Positions 22,198 to 33,810 are shown, counted from the stretch's first letter. The stretch: 64,000 bases of DNA from Gentiana macrophylla (GCA_026214975.1 JAOBSW010001213.1:31492-95491); one strand, 5' to 3'. Notes: a model not told the origin generated them from the letters alone. Program-made: numbers and translations.

Positions 22198-22443
22198 CTA
22201 CATTTCATCTCCCATGGCAGAAGGCCATTGAGATGCTTCAGAGCATGTCACTGCTTCCCTGTAAGTAGAAGGTTCAAAACCATCCACTTCTTCTGCAACT
22301 TGAAGTGCATATCCAACCATATCATCAAAACCATACCTCTTGGGAGGTATCCCAACATTTGATCTTATAGCTCTGCTGACAACTATGCTCTGCAGACATC
22401 TTTCTTGCCAAAGATCACAACTTTTATCACGGAGTCCTAGCAC
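22198..22443 (-). pseudogene. Copia A integrase-RT linker
   Basis: The frame reads PPKRYGFDDMVGYALQVAEEVD, then EPSTYREAVTCSEASQWPSAMGDEM, a conserved segment just before the copia reverse transcriptase. The primer-binding site lies only about 60 bp further up on this strand, so gag to integrase has been deleted. Confidence 0.8.
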
Positions 22444-22512
22444 CGGTGAGGGTCTTGGAGAAGATAAATGTTGTCCGTACAGATGATTCCCAAAACCTAC
22501 GCTCCGATACCA

Positions 22513-22950
22513 ATTTTTTCAAACAGGATAGGAAATCCAGATGCAAGTTAGATTAATTAACATATGCAATCTAACATAAACAATCACACAGAAGAACAGA
22601 AACAAGAAGAACACAAGATTTAACGTGGTTTCCGGTGTTGTGCCGACTACTCCACGGACAGAAAAGAGATATTTTATTATGCACTGAAATCCAGACGGAT
22701 TACACACTCTCATTACAATGATCAATACAGTTGATATTTTTAGGCACAGATCCCTACACCCTAGCTGCATCCAAAACACTCAGCTGACCTCCAACAGACT
22801 GACCTCCAACAGACTGCTGACACCAGAAGAAAGCTCGGCAGACTCCTCAGCTGACTTTCACAGATTTAGATACACTTCTCAGCAGACCACCACTCTGCTG
22901 ATAACCAGATTAGTTCGACCAGATATAGAGTTTAAGTCACTTTGCTGACA
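22513..22950 (-). repeat. 5' LTR of copia A
   Basis: It is the counterpart of 15086-15601. The primer-binding site tggtatcggagc (minus strand, 22501-22512) abuts it. The dinucleotide end at the PBS side is degraded. Confidence 0.8.
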
Positions 22951-22955
22951 GTTGA

Positions 22956-24148
22956 ACTGCAACAAATAATATTATTTAGAGCATATATATTAAGTTAACA
23001 GATAAGTCGAAATAGAGAGTTAAATGAAAGATACATTAGTCTCAAAAAGATCCGGTACTCCAGACGCAAGAAGAGTAATTTATATTCAAACACCGAAACA
23101 CACTACTACACAGTAGATAGAAACTGCCTAGCTATAACTACTAAGAGGGAAATCTATCCAATCATTCCAAACTGAGGAAATTTTATCGGATCTAAGGTCG
23201 ATCCAGGAAAAACTAAGAGCTTGAATTTCCTTAAATACGTCCTCATCCAAAACCGACTTCTTCTTTTTCCATAGACACGAACACGTGATTTTTTATTGTA
23301 GCATCCCAAACGTTCATATAATTAACTAACTAGCAACAAAACTTAAGTCCTTTTACATACTTGTTATATTACTGGAGCTTTATGCATGCGTGGAGAATTT
23401 GTATTTAAGGTATAACCTTGGGAATTCTCCTTAAATTATGTGCACTTAAAAAAACTAATTTAGTGTAAGCAGTAGTTTTATGGTGGTTTAGGACCACCAT
23501 GTCATACTTGTCCTCCAATAGGATTTTTTTAAAAGAGGGCAAATTTGTAAAAGCATAAGATTTATATTTTACACTGGGCCCGTGTTTTTTAGATTTTATT
23601 GGTGCGGATCACTAAGTCATACTTTGGTCGGACCAAAGATAAAATTTCCGTAGTCTAAGACCACACTCCTTAACTGTCTCAGTAACCGATACGTATATGC
23701 ATCGCATCGGATACTTAAGATACCCGCATGTAGTACTTAAATTCGAAAATTTAAATTTTGTTAGAGGCTGTATTCAAATATACATATTCATAACTTGGTA
23801 ATGTGAAACAAAACCATACTGAAAAAATTCCACTAAAAAAATTATTATATTTTATGTACGTAATTGAATATTTATTATTTGATTCTTATAGTTTTCCAAG
23901 GTAGAGTCTGGTCCTCTTATTTTCAATTTTTATCAAACTGCCTATGTACCCGTATCTCATGTTTTTAAAATAATCTACCACCCGCATATTTGTATCTGTG
24001 CAACCTAATACAAACACAACTTGTTGCTTTATGTGGCATATATGTCCATTTTATTGGACAAATTTAATCATACATCATTTGATTTAGCTACATAATTTTT
24101 TGTCTTTGTTTTGCTGAATTATTTGACTACTTATGGGATTAATTGCAG
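22956..24148 (+). other. Remainder of intron 4 of SGKK copy 1
   Basis: This is collinear with intron 4 of copy 2 (31077-32111), sharing for example aataatattatttagag, the acagtagacagaaactgcctagctataacta-type string and the approach to the last exon. No internal gene. Confidence 0.75.
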
Positions 24149-24301
24149 TGGACACGTGGAAGGGGGAAGAAGAAGATCAATGGGGATGCGCCTGAAAGAT
24201 CAAGTAGTCTAATCTAGTTTGGAATAGTTTTTTTGTTCTTAACAATTTAGTTCTTTGATTTTTATGGAATTCTTATCGATCAATAAATCATACATCATTA
24301 T

Positions 24302-24416
24302 TACCACTTTAAAAGTGTGTTTGACAGTTTTTCTTGTTTTGTTTTTTTTTTTTTTTTTTTTTGTTTTGAGCGTTTTTGCACATACCACTTTAAAAGTGTG
24401 TTTGACAGTTTTTCTT

Positions 24417-24452
<36 letters not shown>

Positions 24453-24490
24453 AGCGTTTTTGCACGTACCACTTTAAAAGTGTGTTTGAT
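24302..24490 (+). repeat. Three tandem copies with poly-T, downstream of copy 1
   Basis: The string taccactttaaaagtgtgtttga occurs at 24302, 24383 and 24467, separated by gagcgtttttgca and T tracts. A single copy of the same string is downstream of copy 2 near 32310, so this is a local amplification of 3'-flanking DNA. The lysine-rich open frame on the opposite strand is an artefact of the T tracts. Confidence 0.8.
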
Positions 24491-24529
24491 AGTTTTGATT
24501 TGTTTCCACCTACGGTTTTGGTACCAAGT

Positions 24530-24720
24530 GAAACGGGAACTGGTTTCTCGCAAACAATTGAAGCTGAGGAGGCTTAATTTACCTCTATATTGTAGTTTTT
24601 GTTGGCATATAGGGCATCAAGAATATTTTTGTACTACAAGCCAAAACAACCGTCTGGGGAGATTGGGAAGGACAACACATCTACAGAGCAAGCTGCCGAG
24701 AATCTAGCAAAAAGCAGGTA
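24530..24720 (+). pseudogene. Zinc-knuckle fragment of a LINE-type gag, plus strand
   Basis: Reads LNLPLYCSFCWHIGHQEYFC, a CX2CX4HX4C knuckle of the kind found in ORF1 of plant LINEs. It directly abuts the LINE on the opposite strand (24720-27240), which lacks its own knuckle. It may be the inverted 5' piece of the same insertion or an unrelated fragment. Confidence 0.5.
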
Positions 24721-24727
24721 AAGAAAA

Positions 24728-25744
24728 TCAGAATGCGTGGGGGAACATAAAAGACTGAACTGATGCTGTTTTTATTGGATTGATAAATAAATGATACAAA
24801 TCCACCACTTCATTGGCCACCAACACACCATCTAAAATTTGTCTGCCAGCAATATAAGCCGTTTGACAACCACCTATAATCTTATTAAGGACCTTCTTCA
24901 TTCTTTCGGCAAGCACTTTTGAAATAATTTTATAAACTGAACCAATTAAAGCGATGGGCTGAAGTCGCGAAAATGCGTAGGGTTACTCTTTTTAGGAATC
25001 AAAGCGATGAAAGATGAATTACACCCATTATCGAAAGTCCTCTCACTTCAAAGTCTTTAACACACTTCAAAAGATCTTTCGCACAAGGTTCCACTGCGCG
25101 CTTAAAAAAGCTCAAAGTGAAGCCATCGAGGCCCGGCGCTTTGTTACCGGCACAACTCCACACTACCTTCTTCACCTCAGATTCCTCAAAAGGTTTCTCC
25201 AATGCGTCTCTCATACCGTCACTCAATTTATTGAACTTATCTCGAGGAAGCGGTGAAGGTCTCTTCACCCCATTTTCTTTAAACAAATTGGTGAAATAAT
25301 TAACCGCCTCCGTCTTGATCTCATCTGGATTTTACGTCCATATACCATTCAGGACCATCCGGGAGATATTATTTTTGTTCCTTACGCCTTTGAGCACACT
25401 TTGTGGAAATATTTTGAGTTTTCATCTCCTTCTTGAACCCATTTAACTTTAACCTTTTGTTTCAACATATTGTCGAGCATCTTGTCCTTTTCCAACAAAT
25501 TATTAATCGCATTAATCCTCTCCCGAACCTCATTTTCACTCAAAGCTTTTTCTTCCGCCAACTTATCAAAATTATCAACCTCGATTCGGCTTTGACAACC
25601 CCATCCTTCAGTTTTCATACACCGCTTACTCCAAACTTTAAGGAGTTTTTCACATTCTTGAGCTTCTCTTTGAGAACCCAACCAGCCTACCAACCGGATC
25701 ATATTCTTTCCAAGCTTGAGACACGATGTTATTAAAATCTTCAT
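24728..25744 (-). pseudogene. LINE linker and reverse transcriptase N-terminal part
   Basis: Frame 25382-25744 ends in KVKWVQEGDENSKYFHKV, the conserved stretch before the plant L1 RT. Frame 24999-25286 has SEVKKVVWSCAGNKAPGLDGFT (GNKAPGLDGF, RT block 1) and SFFKRAVE. Frame 24728-24916 has LAERMKKVLNKIIGGCQTAYIAGRQILDGVL (RT block 2). The catalytic block is absent. Confidence 0.9.
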
Positions 25745-25767
25745 GCTTCATCCAGAAATCATAGAAC

Positions 25768-26519
25768 TTAAAAGGAGGCAGGACCAAAATCTACATTCTT
25801 TTGCTTAAGAAGAAGAGGACAAGTGATATGAAATACCTCTTTGAAGGGCAACCAAAGAAATATTACGCGGATGTTTAAGAAACCAGGAGAAACCAAAATT
25901 ACATCTAGCCTACTCATTTTAGAACCATCCCGATTTGTCCAAGTGAACTTTCTACCTTCAAGTTTAAGGTCGATCAAACTAGCCAAAGAAATGAAATCAA
26001 GCAGAATGTTAGCATCTTTTTGATAAAAAGTGGTGCCTTTTCTTTCATTTCTAAAGCAAACCGAATTAAAATCCCCCATGACACAAATCAGGCCATCCCA
26101 ATTATTAAGAATCGTAGCAATTTTAGACCACATACCTTCTTTAGCAACTACGCGACCGAGGAGCATAAACATTAAAAATGAGTACCGCTTCATCAACGCT
26201 TGATCCATTTACCTTCAATCCCAATGAAACCCTCATCTTCAAAAGTTTTGAGCTTACAGAAAACATCTTGATTCCATATGCTAACTAGCCCCCCGGACGC
26301 ACCCGACGATTTGGAAAAACAAAAATCCAGATTAGAGGAGCCCCATAAGTTCATAGCTCGCTGCAAGGAAAAAAACTCAAGCTTGGTTTCTTGAATCGCC
26401 AGAAACTCTAACTTCTCTTTTGTGACCAATTCCTTCAACCATCTTTCTTTACGACTATTACCTAACCCTCTTATGTTTAACGACATCATCTTCATATCCA
26501 ACCAAAAAACACCTAACAT
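25768..26519 (-). pseudogene. LINE endonuclease domain
   Basis: Two frames overlap near 26200. The first has MMSLNIRGLGNSRKERWLKEL and LEFLAIQETKLE (the Asn and Glu active-site motifs of AP-like endonucleases) and SGGLVSIWN. The second has GLICVMGDFNSV (GDFN motif), FTWTNRDGSKMSRLDVILVS (SRLD motif). A frameshift separates them. Confidence 0.9.
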
Positions 26520-26540
26520 ATGGGTCGCACAACAAGCGGG

Positions 26541-27173
26541 TCAAACGGCTAAAATATTAGCCATTTCTCGCTCTTCAAGATGCCCGAAATTGACGCCCAC
26601 ATCATTGCCTATTTGCACCAATTTATTAACTTCCTCATTCTTATGAAAACTTCCAGAGAGAATAGATGAAGCTTTGATGAGCCTGACCATGTTTTGAATT
26701 CCACTATCCGAAACCGAGATACCCTCAATTTGATGAAACACTCTACCTGTAGTTTTGAAGTTTTTTTTCCAGTTGCCAAAACGACCCACTTTTCTCGTCT
26801 TTCTCTTCGAATTATTCCTTCCAATATTCACAGAAAGATCATTCAAATCATAGTCAGAAATGATTTCCCCAAGAGTTTTATATTCATTTTTTTCCTTGCC
26901 TGCAACCTTAATTTTTGCATTGAGATTTATTAATTTTTGACCAGCTGCACTATTATTAGCAGCTCCCATGTCCACAGAAGCAGGAGAGGGTGGGCCCATC
27001 AAATCATCTTTACAAGTACGTGAGAAGAACTTGCTTAAAACTTTACTTTTGCACTTACATGTCCGGTCATATTCTGACTTTAATTTTCTCCTCCAATCAA
27101 ATGTTTTTCTATTTCTCTTTCTTGTACAGCTTCTTCTAAAAACAAAATTTACAGTGTTCTTGCCGGCAACCAT
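26541..27173 (-). pseudogene. LINE ORF1 C-terminal part
   Basis: A 210-codon frame rich in Lys, Asn and Ser (MVAGKNTVNFVFRRSC...) lies just upstream of the endonuclease, the usual place of ORF1. It has no zinc knuckle and no nucleotide-binding motif that I can see. The assignment rests on position and composition. Confidence 0.5.
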
Positions 27174-27249
27174 GGCTCAGTCAAACGTTCCCGTCCTCCA
27201 AGCTCCTCCCTCCTCCGCCTCCTCTGGATTTTCTTGAACAATTTTGTTG

Positions 27250-28360
27250 ATTTGTTTTGTTATATTGGGATTTCTAGTATTGTTATTGAAGTCGCGGCGA
27301 GAGCTTCGCGACCCCTCTTAGAATGACCCTAGTGAAACTAAGGGTCGGAAGTAGGGTATTCCATGAAGTGACACATGGTTTGGTCGTAATCAACTGTCAC
27401 TAATGATCAGTGTACGAATGTCACAATACCAAACTGTTGATGGAATAAAGTGCGGATGACCTTATCTGAAGGAAAAACAAAAACACGATCAAACCGTAGA
27501 TAATCACAGCAAAACATAAAACACAACGATGTCGTCAAACTGAGTGTTAATTCGACTGGAAAAAATAGCTAGCATACCACAACAAAAACTGAAAAATTAA
27601 CAATTGCAAGAACTTGTGTATGAATTCGTTACTCAATCAGTGTTGTAAAGCACGATATAATATGATAGGTGGAGTTTCAATGAACATGTAAAATAAAAAA
27701 AAAGGAAAGAAACTTATCAGACCAAGGTAGAGTTGTTTTTTTATTTCATTATTACTTTTATTTTTAACAGAACGAAAGAAGAGAGACCAAAGTAGAGTTT
27801 GAATGTGCACAAATGTTGTTTTGTGCGATTATGGTTCACATTACGGTGGCTGATATCATGCTAAAAAAATTATGGTAGTTCTGCAGTAATAATACTTGCG
27901 GGTAAATTAGTCCATTTAAAACTACTTTATCCTTATTTTCAAAAAAGTTATTAGTATGTCCTGAATGCCCTATTAAGTTAATAAATGATCTTTATTAACA
28001 ATTGTCCACTTTTTTTAACAATAGCTAGGAACTCGGTTGTTTGAATTCCATCCCTACTTTTCAATGGAATAAAAGCTTTCTTATTAAAAAAGAAATTAAC
28101 TCATTATTCGACAAAAAAAAAAAATATAGTGTACTGTGTTGGAAGACACTTTCCTACAAAACCCATTTTAAGATGGGCGCTGCTTTATTTATGGCGGCCC
28201 GCTTAAATTTAGGCTCATGATAGGGGCTGATTTTGAAATTGAGGGTTTACTTTTTCGGATAATTTTGATAAAAAATGTAAAACTTGTATTTCACCTAATT
28301 AATATCTCCTAATTCTCAATTTTATTTTTTTTTTTAATTTTTTTTTATTTTACGGAAAGC
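27250..28360. other. Intergenic DNA, no gene seen
   Basis: AT-rich with A and T tracts. The string accaaagtagagtt occurs twice (near 27720 and 27787). No family signature in any frame. Confidence 0.5.
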
Positions 28361-28371
28361 AATGTCGTAGG

Positions 28372-28510
28372 CTTGATAGGCAAGAAACGTGTAAAATCGT
28401 CCTATTACTGCAAACAGTTGCTGATCCCTCCCGGAAAACAAACTACAAAATCAAACTTTTTCAAAAATAAAAATTCTAGGGTTCTTGCTAACCTCTTCAT
28501 ATATACTATA
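28372..28510 (+). promoter_or_regulatory. Conserved SGKK leader of copy 2
   Basis: It carries the same block as before copy 1 (gcttgataggcaagaaacgtg, cgtcctatta, tctagggttcttgctaa) ending at the ATG. Confidence 0.5.
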
Positions 28511-28624
28511 ATGTCAGGAAAGAAAGCGATTAAAACGTTGATGACGCCGCTTCGGTATGATTTAAAAATCTTGTCAATTTTAATGCCGATATTTCAAAAA
28601 ATCTTGTCAATTAAATCTCTCTCT

Positions 28625-28658
<34 letters not shown>

Positions 28659-31600
28659 CTTTGAGCGTGGTCATGCATTGAACTATGTCCATGGATGCAG
28701 GAATTATTCATCCAAAAGCAGTGGATGTAACATAATTGGGCGGCGCTATATTCACTCCACAGGGCCTTCAACAGGACCTTTGTTTGATGGCGGAGAAATA
28801 ATTGGGCGGCAGCACTATATTCATGGCGTAGCCACGGCTTTTTCACCGCGACCTTTGTTTGGTGGCAATGTCAGAGGAATAACAATGTCTCCCTTTGGTG
28901 CTCGTTCTTATTGCAGGTTTATTAATTTAATTTTATTCTTTTTGTATTATATTACTAGCTAGGTGCTCATTCTTAATAGTAAATTGTTTGAGAGACGGTC
29001 TAAAGAGGTTGTGTGTTATATTTTCTTTGGTGGGCCATGCCTTTACAACGTCATACACCACAAGGCAAAACTTCGGATTAGTCGAATTAGTTCAGGATAA
29101 CAATAACTCCATATATATTCTTTGGTCAATCCACCGCTTGCACCAACTAAACCATCTGAGTAACCTTTCGTTTGATCAAGGTAATCGGACATTGAATGGG
29201 TCTTTGGTAGATTTTGTGACGGATTCTTTAATTGAACTCAAGTATTCAAGATTCTGCTTGACTGTTGAACAAAATCTCAAGTGTGCTCCAAACCCGTATT
29301 GCAATGGAGCAACCTACCACTTCGATTAGAGCTTGCTTCGTCATTGAGCTCGATCAACATTCATCCTAACACTAATGATCTATCGAGATCCATTCTTTAG
29401 TGGCTCAGTTCACCTGAGTTATTAAACCCTAGTGATCAAAATTCTTTGTGAAGGTTGTGGTTTCTTCCCAAACAGATGTCTGTCAAGTTTGTATCCTCTA
29501 ATGACCGGAAGAATAGAATAACACCATATAAGGTATTTGTTTCGATCAAACTTTACAGCTCTTCAGGCAACAAAGATAAAATCTAAGGAGTATTAACAAG
29601 CAATAGAAAATAATATCAATTGCTGTTAAAAAAAAAAAAAAAAACAAGCAATAGAAAGACGACACATGTCACAACTAGGACACCTAGACATTATCATTTC
29701 TCATCATATATGCATGGTAGCATGGTGAAATACTTGAACCATGAAAAATTGAATTGTTTCATAATTGTTTCGATTTGCAGTTAATTTTATACATTAATTT
29801 CTTTTTAAGCGGCCAAAACCTCCACCAATCAGAAACCGATCAAGAAGGAGGAAGAAGAAATAACATTGAATGCGTTAAAAAAACAGCTTGATGCCATGCA
29901 GAAGGCAAATTCAGAGCAAAAATTGTTGCTGGAGAAACTGAATAAAAATTCCGAGGGACGAGAAGTGCCGTTAATAGTCGGGGTTGGTGTGTAAGTCTAG
30001 TTATATCTTTGTGTACTTCAGCAACATGCTGATTTTTATGAGAGTATTATATAAATCTTTTTCTGTTCATCTTTGGAAATGCTAGTTTCACAACTCCAGA
30101 CTGTCCCAACAAAATAACACAACACACTTCTACGTAAATATCATTGATCAAGCAGGTGCTCTTACAGTTTGATTTATGCTCTCCTTTTGCTGCTTGTGGA
30201 TCTAGTTTTATCCAAGTCTCTTATAGACCTCCATCCTGATCTTTTGGTTAAATCAAGACGTTTCCATTTTGAGATAATGTCTCCCCGATAACCTTCTCAG
30301 TTTTGTGCATTTGACACCTATTTGCAAGTGTCCAGTTATCAACGCACAAATTTGAGTTTAGATTTCATTCTCTGTGTAACATTTAAATGATGTACTTTAA
30401 TTTGCATTGAATGGTCATCCAAAGAAGAGGGTGATTGTATCAAATCTAGGTTTAAGTTATCAATGACCATATTTTTTTTTTTTTTTTTTTTTTGGGAGGA
30501 ATATATAATAGCCAAATGCGTTGAACAAGGATTCTGGAATTGGTTGTTCCTTCTAGATGTGGAATGCTACTATAGTTGTTGTCAGGGTAGTTTCTCGATA
30601 TTTTTTTTGAATGGAAGGATATGCCTAAAGCAATGGGTGAAATGGGTAGTTGAATGCTTTGTTCTCAAGTCTGGTTAGGTTACTATCCGGTAATAAGTTG
30701 CCTCTGGTTAGGTTACTATCCGGTAATATGTTGCCTCTGGTTAGGTTACTATCCGGTAATATGTTGCCTCACATACTTGGAACTCAACTGCAATTTAAGT
30801 AAGCCTAGTGGTTGAAAGGTGCAACCAGGGTTAAGTTGGAATGTACTGTCACATTGTCTCAATAATTTACATAAACACATGTTTACCTCATTCCATCATG
30901 ATCGAGGTAGCCTTTCACTAGTGTAAAAGTATGTTTTTTATCACAATATTGTGACTATTTGTTCTTTCATTTTTTTCTATTTCTCTATTTATCTTCTAAT
31001 TTAATTAACTGTCTCATGTATTGCAGACTCGGGGCTGTCGCATTTCAATTTACTTATATAATCATTGGAATGACTGGTATGTAATCCGTTCTTCATTTAA
31101 TTTAATTTGTTGTTGAACTGCAACTAATAATATTATTTAGAGCTTATATCTTAAGTTAATTGATAATCCAAAAAAAAGAGTTACATGAAAGATACAATAG
31201 TCTACTAAAGATCTAGTACTCCAAACACAGAAAGAGTAATTTATGGCCAAGCACCGAAACACACTACAACACAGTAGACAGAAACTGCCTAGCTATAACT
31301 ACGTACTCAGAAAGGGCAATCTCTATCCGATCATTCCAAACTAAGGAAATTTTATTGTATCTAAGGTCAATCCAAAGAGAAACTAAGCGTTTGAATTTCC
31401 TTAAATACGTCCTCATCCGAAACCGATTATTCCTTCTTTTCCATAGGCACTAGCACGCGATTTTTATGATAGCATTCCACGTCTTCATTTAATTATCTGA
31501 CTAGCAACAAAACTGATGTCCTCTTACTTCATTGTTATATTTTTGGAGCTTTATGCATGCGTGGAGAAATTGTATTTCATGTATAACCTATGAAATTCTC

Positions 31601-32206
31601 CTTAAATTATGTGCACTTGAAATTTTTTACTTTAGTCTAAGACCTTACACCTTAACGCGTCTTGTAACCGATACATCGGATATAAGATACAAGCCTATAG
31701 TATTCAAATTCGAAATTTTAAAGTTTGGTTTCAGGCCGGATTCAAATATGCATATCCATAACTTGGTAATGTGAAATAAAAAACCATACTGAAAATTAAG
31801 AAAACCACTAAAAAAATTGTTATATTTTATATACGTAATATAATTATTATTTGATTCTTATAGTCTTCCAAGGTACGTCCTCTTATTTTCAATATTTATC
31901 AAACCGTCTTTGTATCCGTATCTTATGTTTTTAAAATAATCTTCCACCGGTGTATCCCATACTTACGTATTTGTATATGTGCAACCTAATTTACAAACAC
32001 AACTTTTATTGGACAAATTTAATCATACACATTTGATTTAGCTACATATTTTTATTTTTATTTTTGTCTTTTTTTGCTGAATTATTTGACTATTTATGGG
32101 ATCAATTGCAGTGGAGACGTGGAAGTGGGGGAAGAAGAAGATCAATGGGATGCGCCAGAAAGATGTTAAGTCGTGTGATCAAATAAATCAATCTATTTTG
32201 CAATAG
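28511..32206 (+). CDS. SGKK-family gene copy 2, all five exons present
   Basis: Exons: 28511-28554, 28701-28916, 29810-29990, 31027-31076, 32112-32206, with GT-AG borders at the same phases as copy 1. The N-terminus is MSGKKAIKTLMTPLR. Exon 2 holds the two internal repeats (GCNIIGRRYIHSTGPS...GPLFDGG and GRQHYIHGVATAFSPRPLFGG) and ends ITMSPFGARSYC. Exon 3 gives a coiled coil (EEEITLNALKKQLDAMQKA, EQKLLLEKLNK). Exons 3-4 give a hydrophobic stretch (VPLIVGVGV, LGAVAFQFTYIIIGM), probably a membrane span, and exon 5 a basic tail (ETWKWGKKKINGMRQKD). Relative to copy 0, exon 3 starts two bases short, so splicing as drawn breaks the frame. Either this copy is dead or another acceptor is used. The N-terminal half is Arg/Ser/Thr-rich and poor in acid, compatible with organelle import, which is inference. 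Family not recognised. Confidence 0.55.
30155..30920. other. Extra segment in intron 3 of copy 2
   Basis: This stretch is missing from copies 0 and 1, whose intron 3 is otherwise collinear. It contains a T tract (30473-30493), a 33-bp unit (ctggttaggttactatccggtaata...) three times at 30671-30770, and no convincing coding sequence. No clean TSD was found, so the inserted element is not identified. Confidence 0.5.
30671..30770 (+). repeat. Three tandem copies of a 33-bp unit
   Basis: Unit ctggttaggttactatccgg plus taatatgttgcct, starting at 30671, 30704 and 30737, with only one base difference between units. Confidence 0.9.
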
Positions 32207-32453
32207 TGTTTTTGTTCTTAACAATTTAGCTCTTTGATTTTTGTGGAACTCTTAGTTAATGAAAAATTGATGTTCAAAAACAAAAAATCAATAAATCATG
32301 CCTGATAATTACCACTTTAAAAATGTCTTTGAAGATTTTATTTTTTGTTTTGTTTTGTTTTTGTTTTTTTTTGGTTTTGAGTCATAGAGCGTTTGATTAT
32401 TCTGATTTAATTTGAGAAAAATATTGAGCATTTTAAAGACCGAATACCTTACA

Positions 32454-32625
32454 TAACAGATATGGTAAAAGTGGTGATTTGTATTGATCTTGGAAGATTA
32501 CAATATATACAACCAATGAGAATCTTCTAGAGTCTATAATGAATCAACTAATGATTTACAGTATCGTGTGGAATAATTACACAATCAACCACGAATATTT
32601 GGTAATAAATGCTAATATTCTATTA
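32454..32625 (-). repeat. 3' LTR of copia D
   Basis: Nearly identical to 42306-42478. On the minus strand the polypurine stretch cttgaggaggcg directly precedes it. Confidence 0.9.
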
Positions 32626-32632
32626 CGCCTCC

Positions 32633-33392
32633 TCAAGTTGTGGGTCGGGGAAGAAGACACAACTTGTCATGCCAAGAAGTAAAATCCAACCGAGACAAAG
32701 ACTTGGTAAGGACATCGGCAATTTGATCTCCGGCTGGGACATGAGCAACACGAACAAGGCCTTGATTAACATGGTCCTGAATAAAATTATAATCGATGGC
32801 CACATGTTTCATGCGAGAGTGAAAAATGGGATTGAAGCAAAGTTGTGTGGCACCGAGATTGTCACAGTAGACCGTGGGGGCAGCAGCGACAGGAAAACCG
32901 ACATCCCGGAAGAGGTGCGAGAGCCATTGCAATTCGGCTATGGTATCCGCAACGGCTCGATATTCGGCTTCAGTAGAGGAGCGTCACCATGCGTTGCTTT
33001 TTCGAACTCCAAGAAAGAATGTTGCGTCCCAGATAAACAACATAAGCACCAGTCGACCTGTAATCGGGCCAATTTCCGCCCCAGTCGGCGTCAGAGAAGG
33101 CATGTATAACAGGCGGGGAGTCACGGAAAATAAGAATGCCAAGGTCAAGAGTACCAACAACATATCGGAGGAGCCGTTTGACAAAAGACCAATGAATATC
33201 CGTAGGAGAATGCATGAATTGAGCAAGTTTATTAACTGCAAAGGCGACATCCGGGCAAGTAAATAATAAGTACTGGAGGCTGCCCATGATATTGCGGTAC
33301 TGAGCGGGGTCGGGTAATGGGGTTCCCGACGTGGGTTGCAAGGAGGAGATGTCAGCGGGAAGCGGAGTGGGGACTGAGTTGGCAGCAGTCAT
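32633..33392 (-). pseudogene. Copia D RNase H region
   Basis: Frames 32970-33392 and 32633-32932 contain YRNIMGSLQYLLFTCPDVAFAVNKL, HAFSDADWGGNWPDYRSTGAYVVYLG (DADWGG acidic motif), AVAAPTVYCDNLGATQL and ending VADVLTKSLSRL. A frameshift near 32960 separates them. Confidence 0.9.
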
Positions 33393-33810
33393 ATTAACTT
33401 TGGCAAGAATTTCAATGGCATATTTTTTTGAGACAATAATATTCCATCAGCCGTGGGAAGAACTTCAATGCAGAGGAAATACGACAGCGGGCCAAGGTCT
33501 TTGATAGAGAATCGAGCTCCAGGTGCAGCAATAATGGACTGGACTAAGTCCAGGTTAGAACCGGTAACGATAAGATCGTCAACATAGACAAGAACGAAAA
33601 CCACATGAGATACCTGACGTAGAATAAAGAGTGATGCGTCTGCTTGGGTATTCATAAAATCCTGAGATAGTAAGAATTGTCGGAGTTCAGAGTACCAATC
33701 CTGGGGAGCTTGCTTTAAACCATATATAGCCTTGTTTAATTTGCAAACATGATTTGGATAGGCGGGATCCTGAAAACCAAGAGGTTGGGCCCTGTAGACC
33801 GTCTCAGTGA
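33389..33810 (-). pseudogene. Copia D reverse transcriptase, C-terminal half
   Basis: From 33810 downwards the strand reads [41 protein letters not shown] in pieces, then HVVFVLVYVDDLIVTGSN, with the catalytic YVDD box intact. It joins the N-terminal half at 37217-37603 once solo LTR E is removed (restoring LQG/SLTE). Confidence 0.9.

Larger units (their letters stand above)
15086..22950 (-). mobile_element. Ty1-copia retrotransposon A, inserted in intron 4 of copy 1
   Basis: The insert is flanked by gttga (15081-15085 and 22951-22955). Joining the flanks restores ttgttgttgaactgc, exactly as in copy 2. LTRs lie at 15086-15601 and about 22513-22950. On the minus strand, tggtatcggagc next to the right LTR is the primer-binding site and aaagtggagattt next to the left LTR is the polypurine tract. 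The order of the remaining coding parts (integrase-RT linker, RT, RNase H) is copia type. Gag, protease and most of integrase are missing. It is itself split by copia C. Confidence 0.9.
13512..24195 (+). pseudogene. SGKK-family gene copy 1, five exons, intron 4 expanded by nested retrotransposons
   Basis: Exons are 13512-13555, 13684-13893, 14502-14694, 14996-15045 and 24149-24195, all with GT-AG borders. The protein starts MSGKKAITTMMTPLR and continues in exon 2 with two related units containing GRRYIHSTGTRPLFDGG and GRRYIQGAATAF...RPLFGG, ending SPFGARSYC. Exon 3 would encode the coiled coil (ITLNALKKQLDALQKT, EQKLLLEEL), but relative to copy 0 it lacks one base near 14518, which shifts the frame to an early stop. 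Exon 4 is hydrophobic (GVTFMLYTITNIIM) and exon 5 acidic (DTWKGEEEDQWGCA). Intron 4 is about 1.2 kb once copia A is removed. A well-conserved leader (gcttgaagggcaagaaacg) lies upstream at 13347-13425. Function unknown. The frameshift could be a sequencing error. Confidence 0.6.
24720..27240 (-). mobile_element. Plant LINE (L1-type), truncated in the RT
   Basis: Minus-strand order is ORF1 remnant (27173-26541), AP-like endonuclease (26519-25768), linker (25744-25382) and reverse transcriptase (25286-24728). The RT is cut off before the catalytic YADD box, so the 3' half, poly-A and 3' flank are missing, unlike normal 5'-truncated LINE copies. No TSD could be found. Confidence 0.85.

Noticed and set aside
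24239..24707. Lysine-rich and phenylalanine-rich open frames
   Set aside because: They follow poly-T tracts within a three-copy tandem repeat and have no conserved features.
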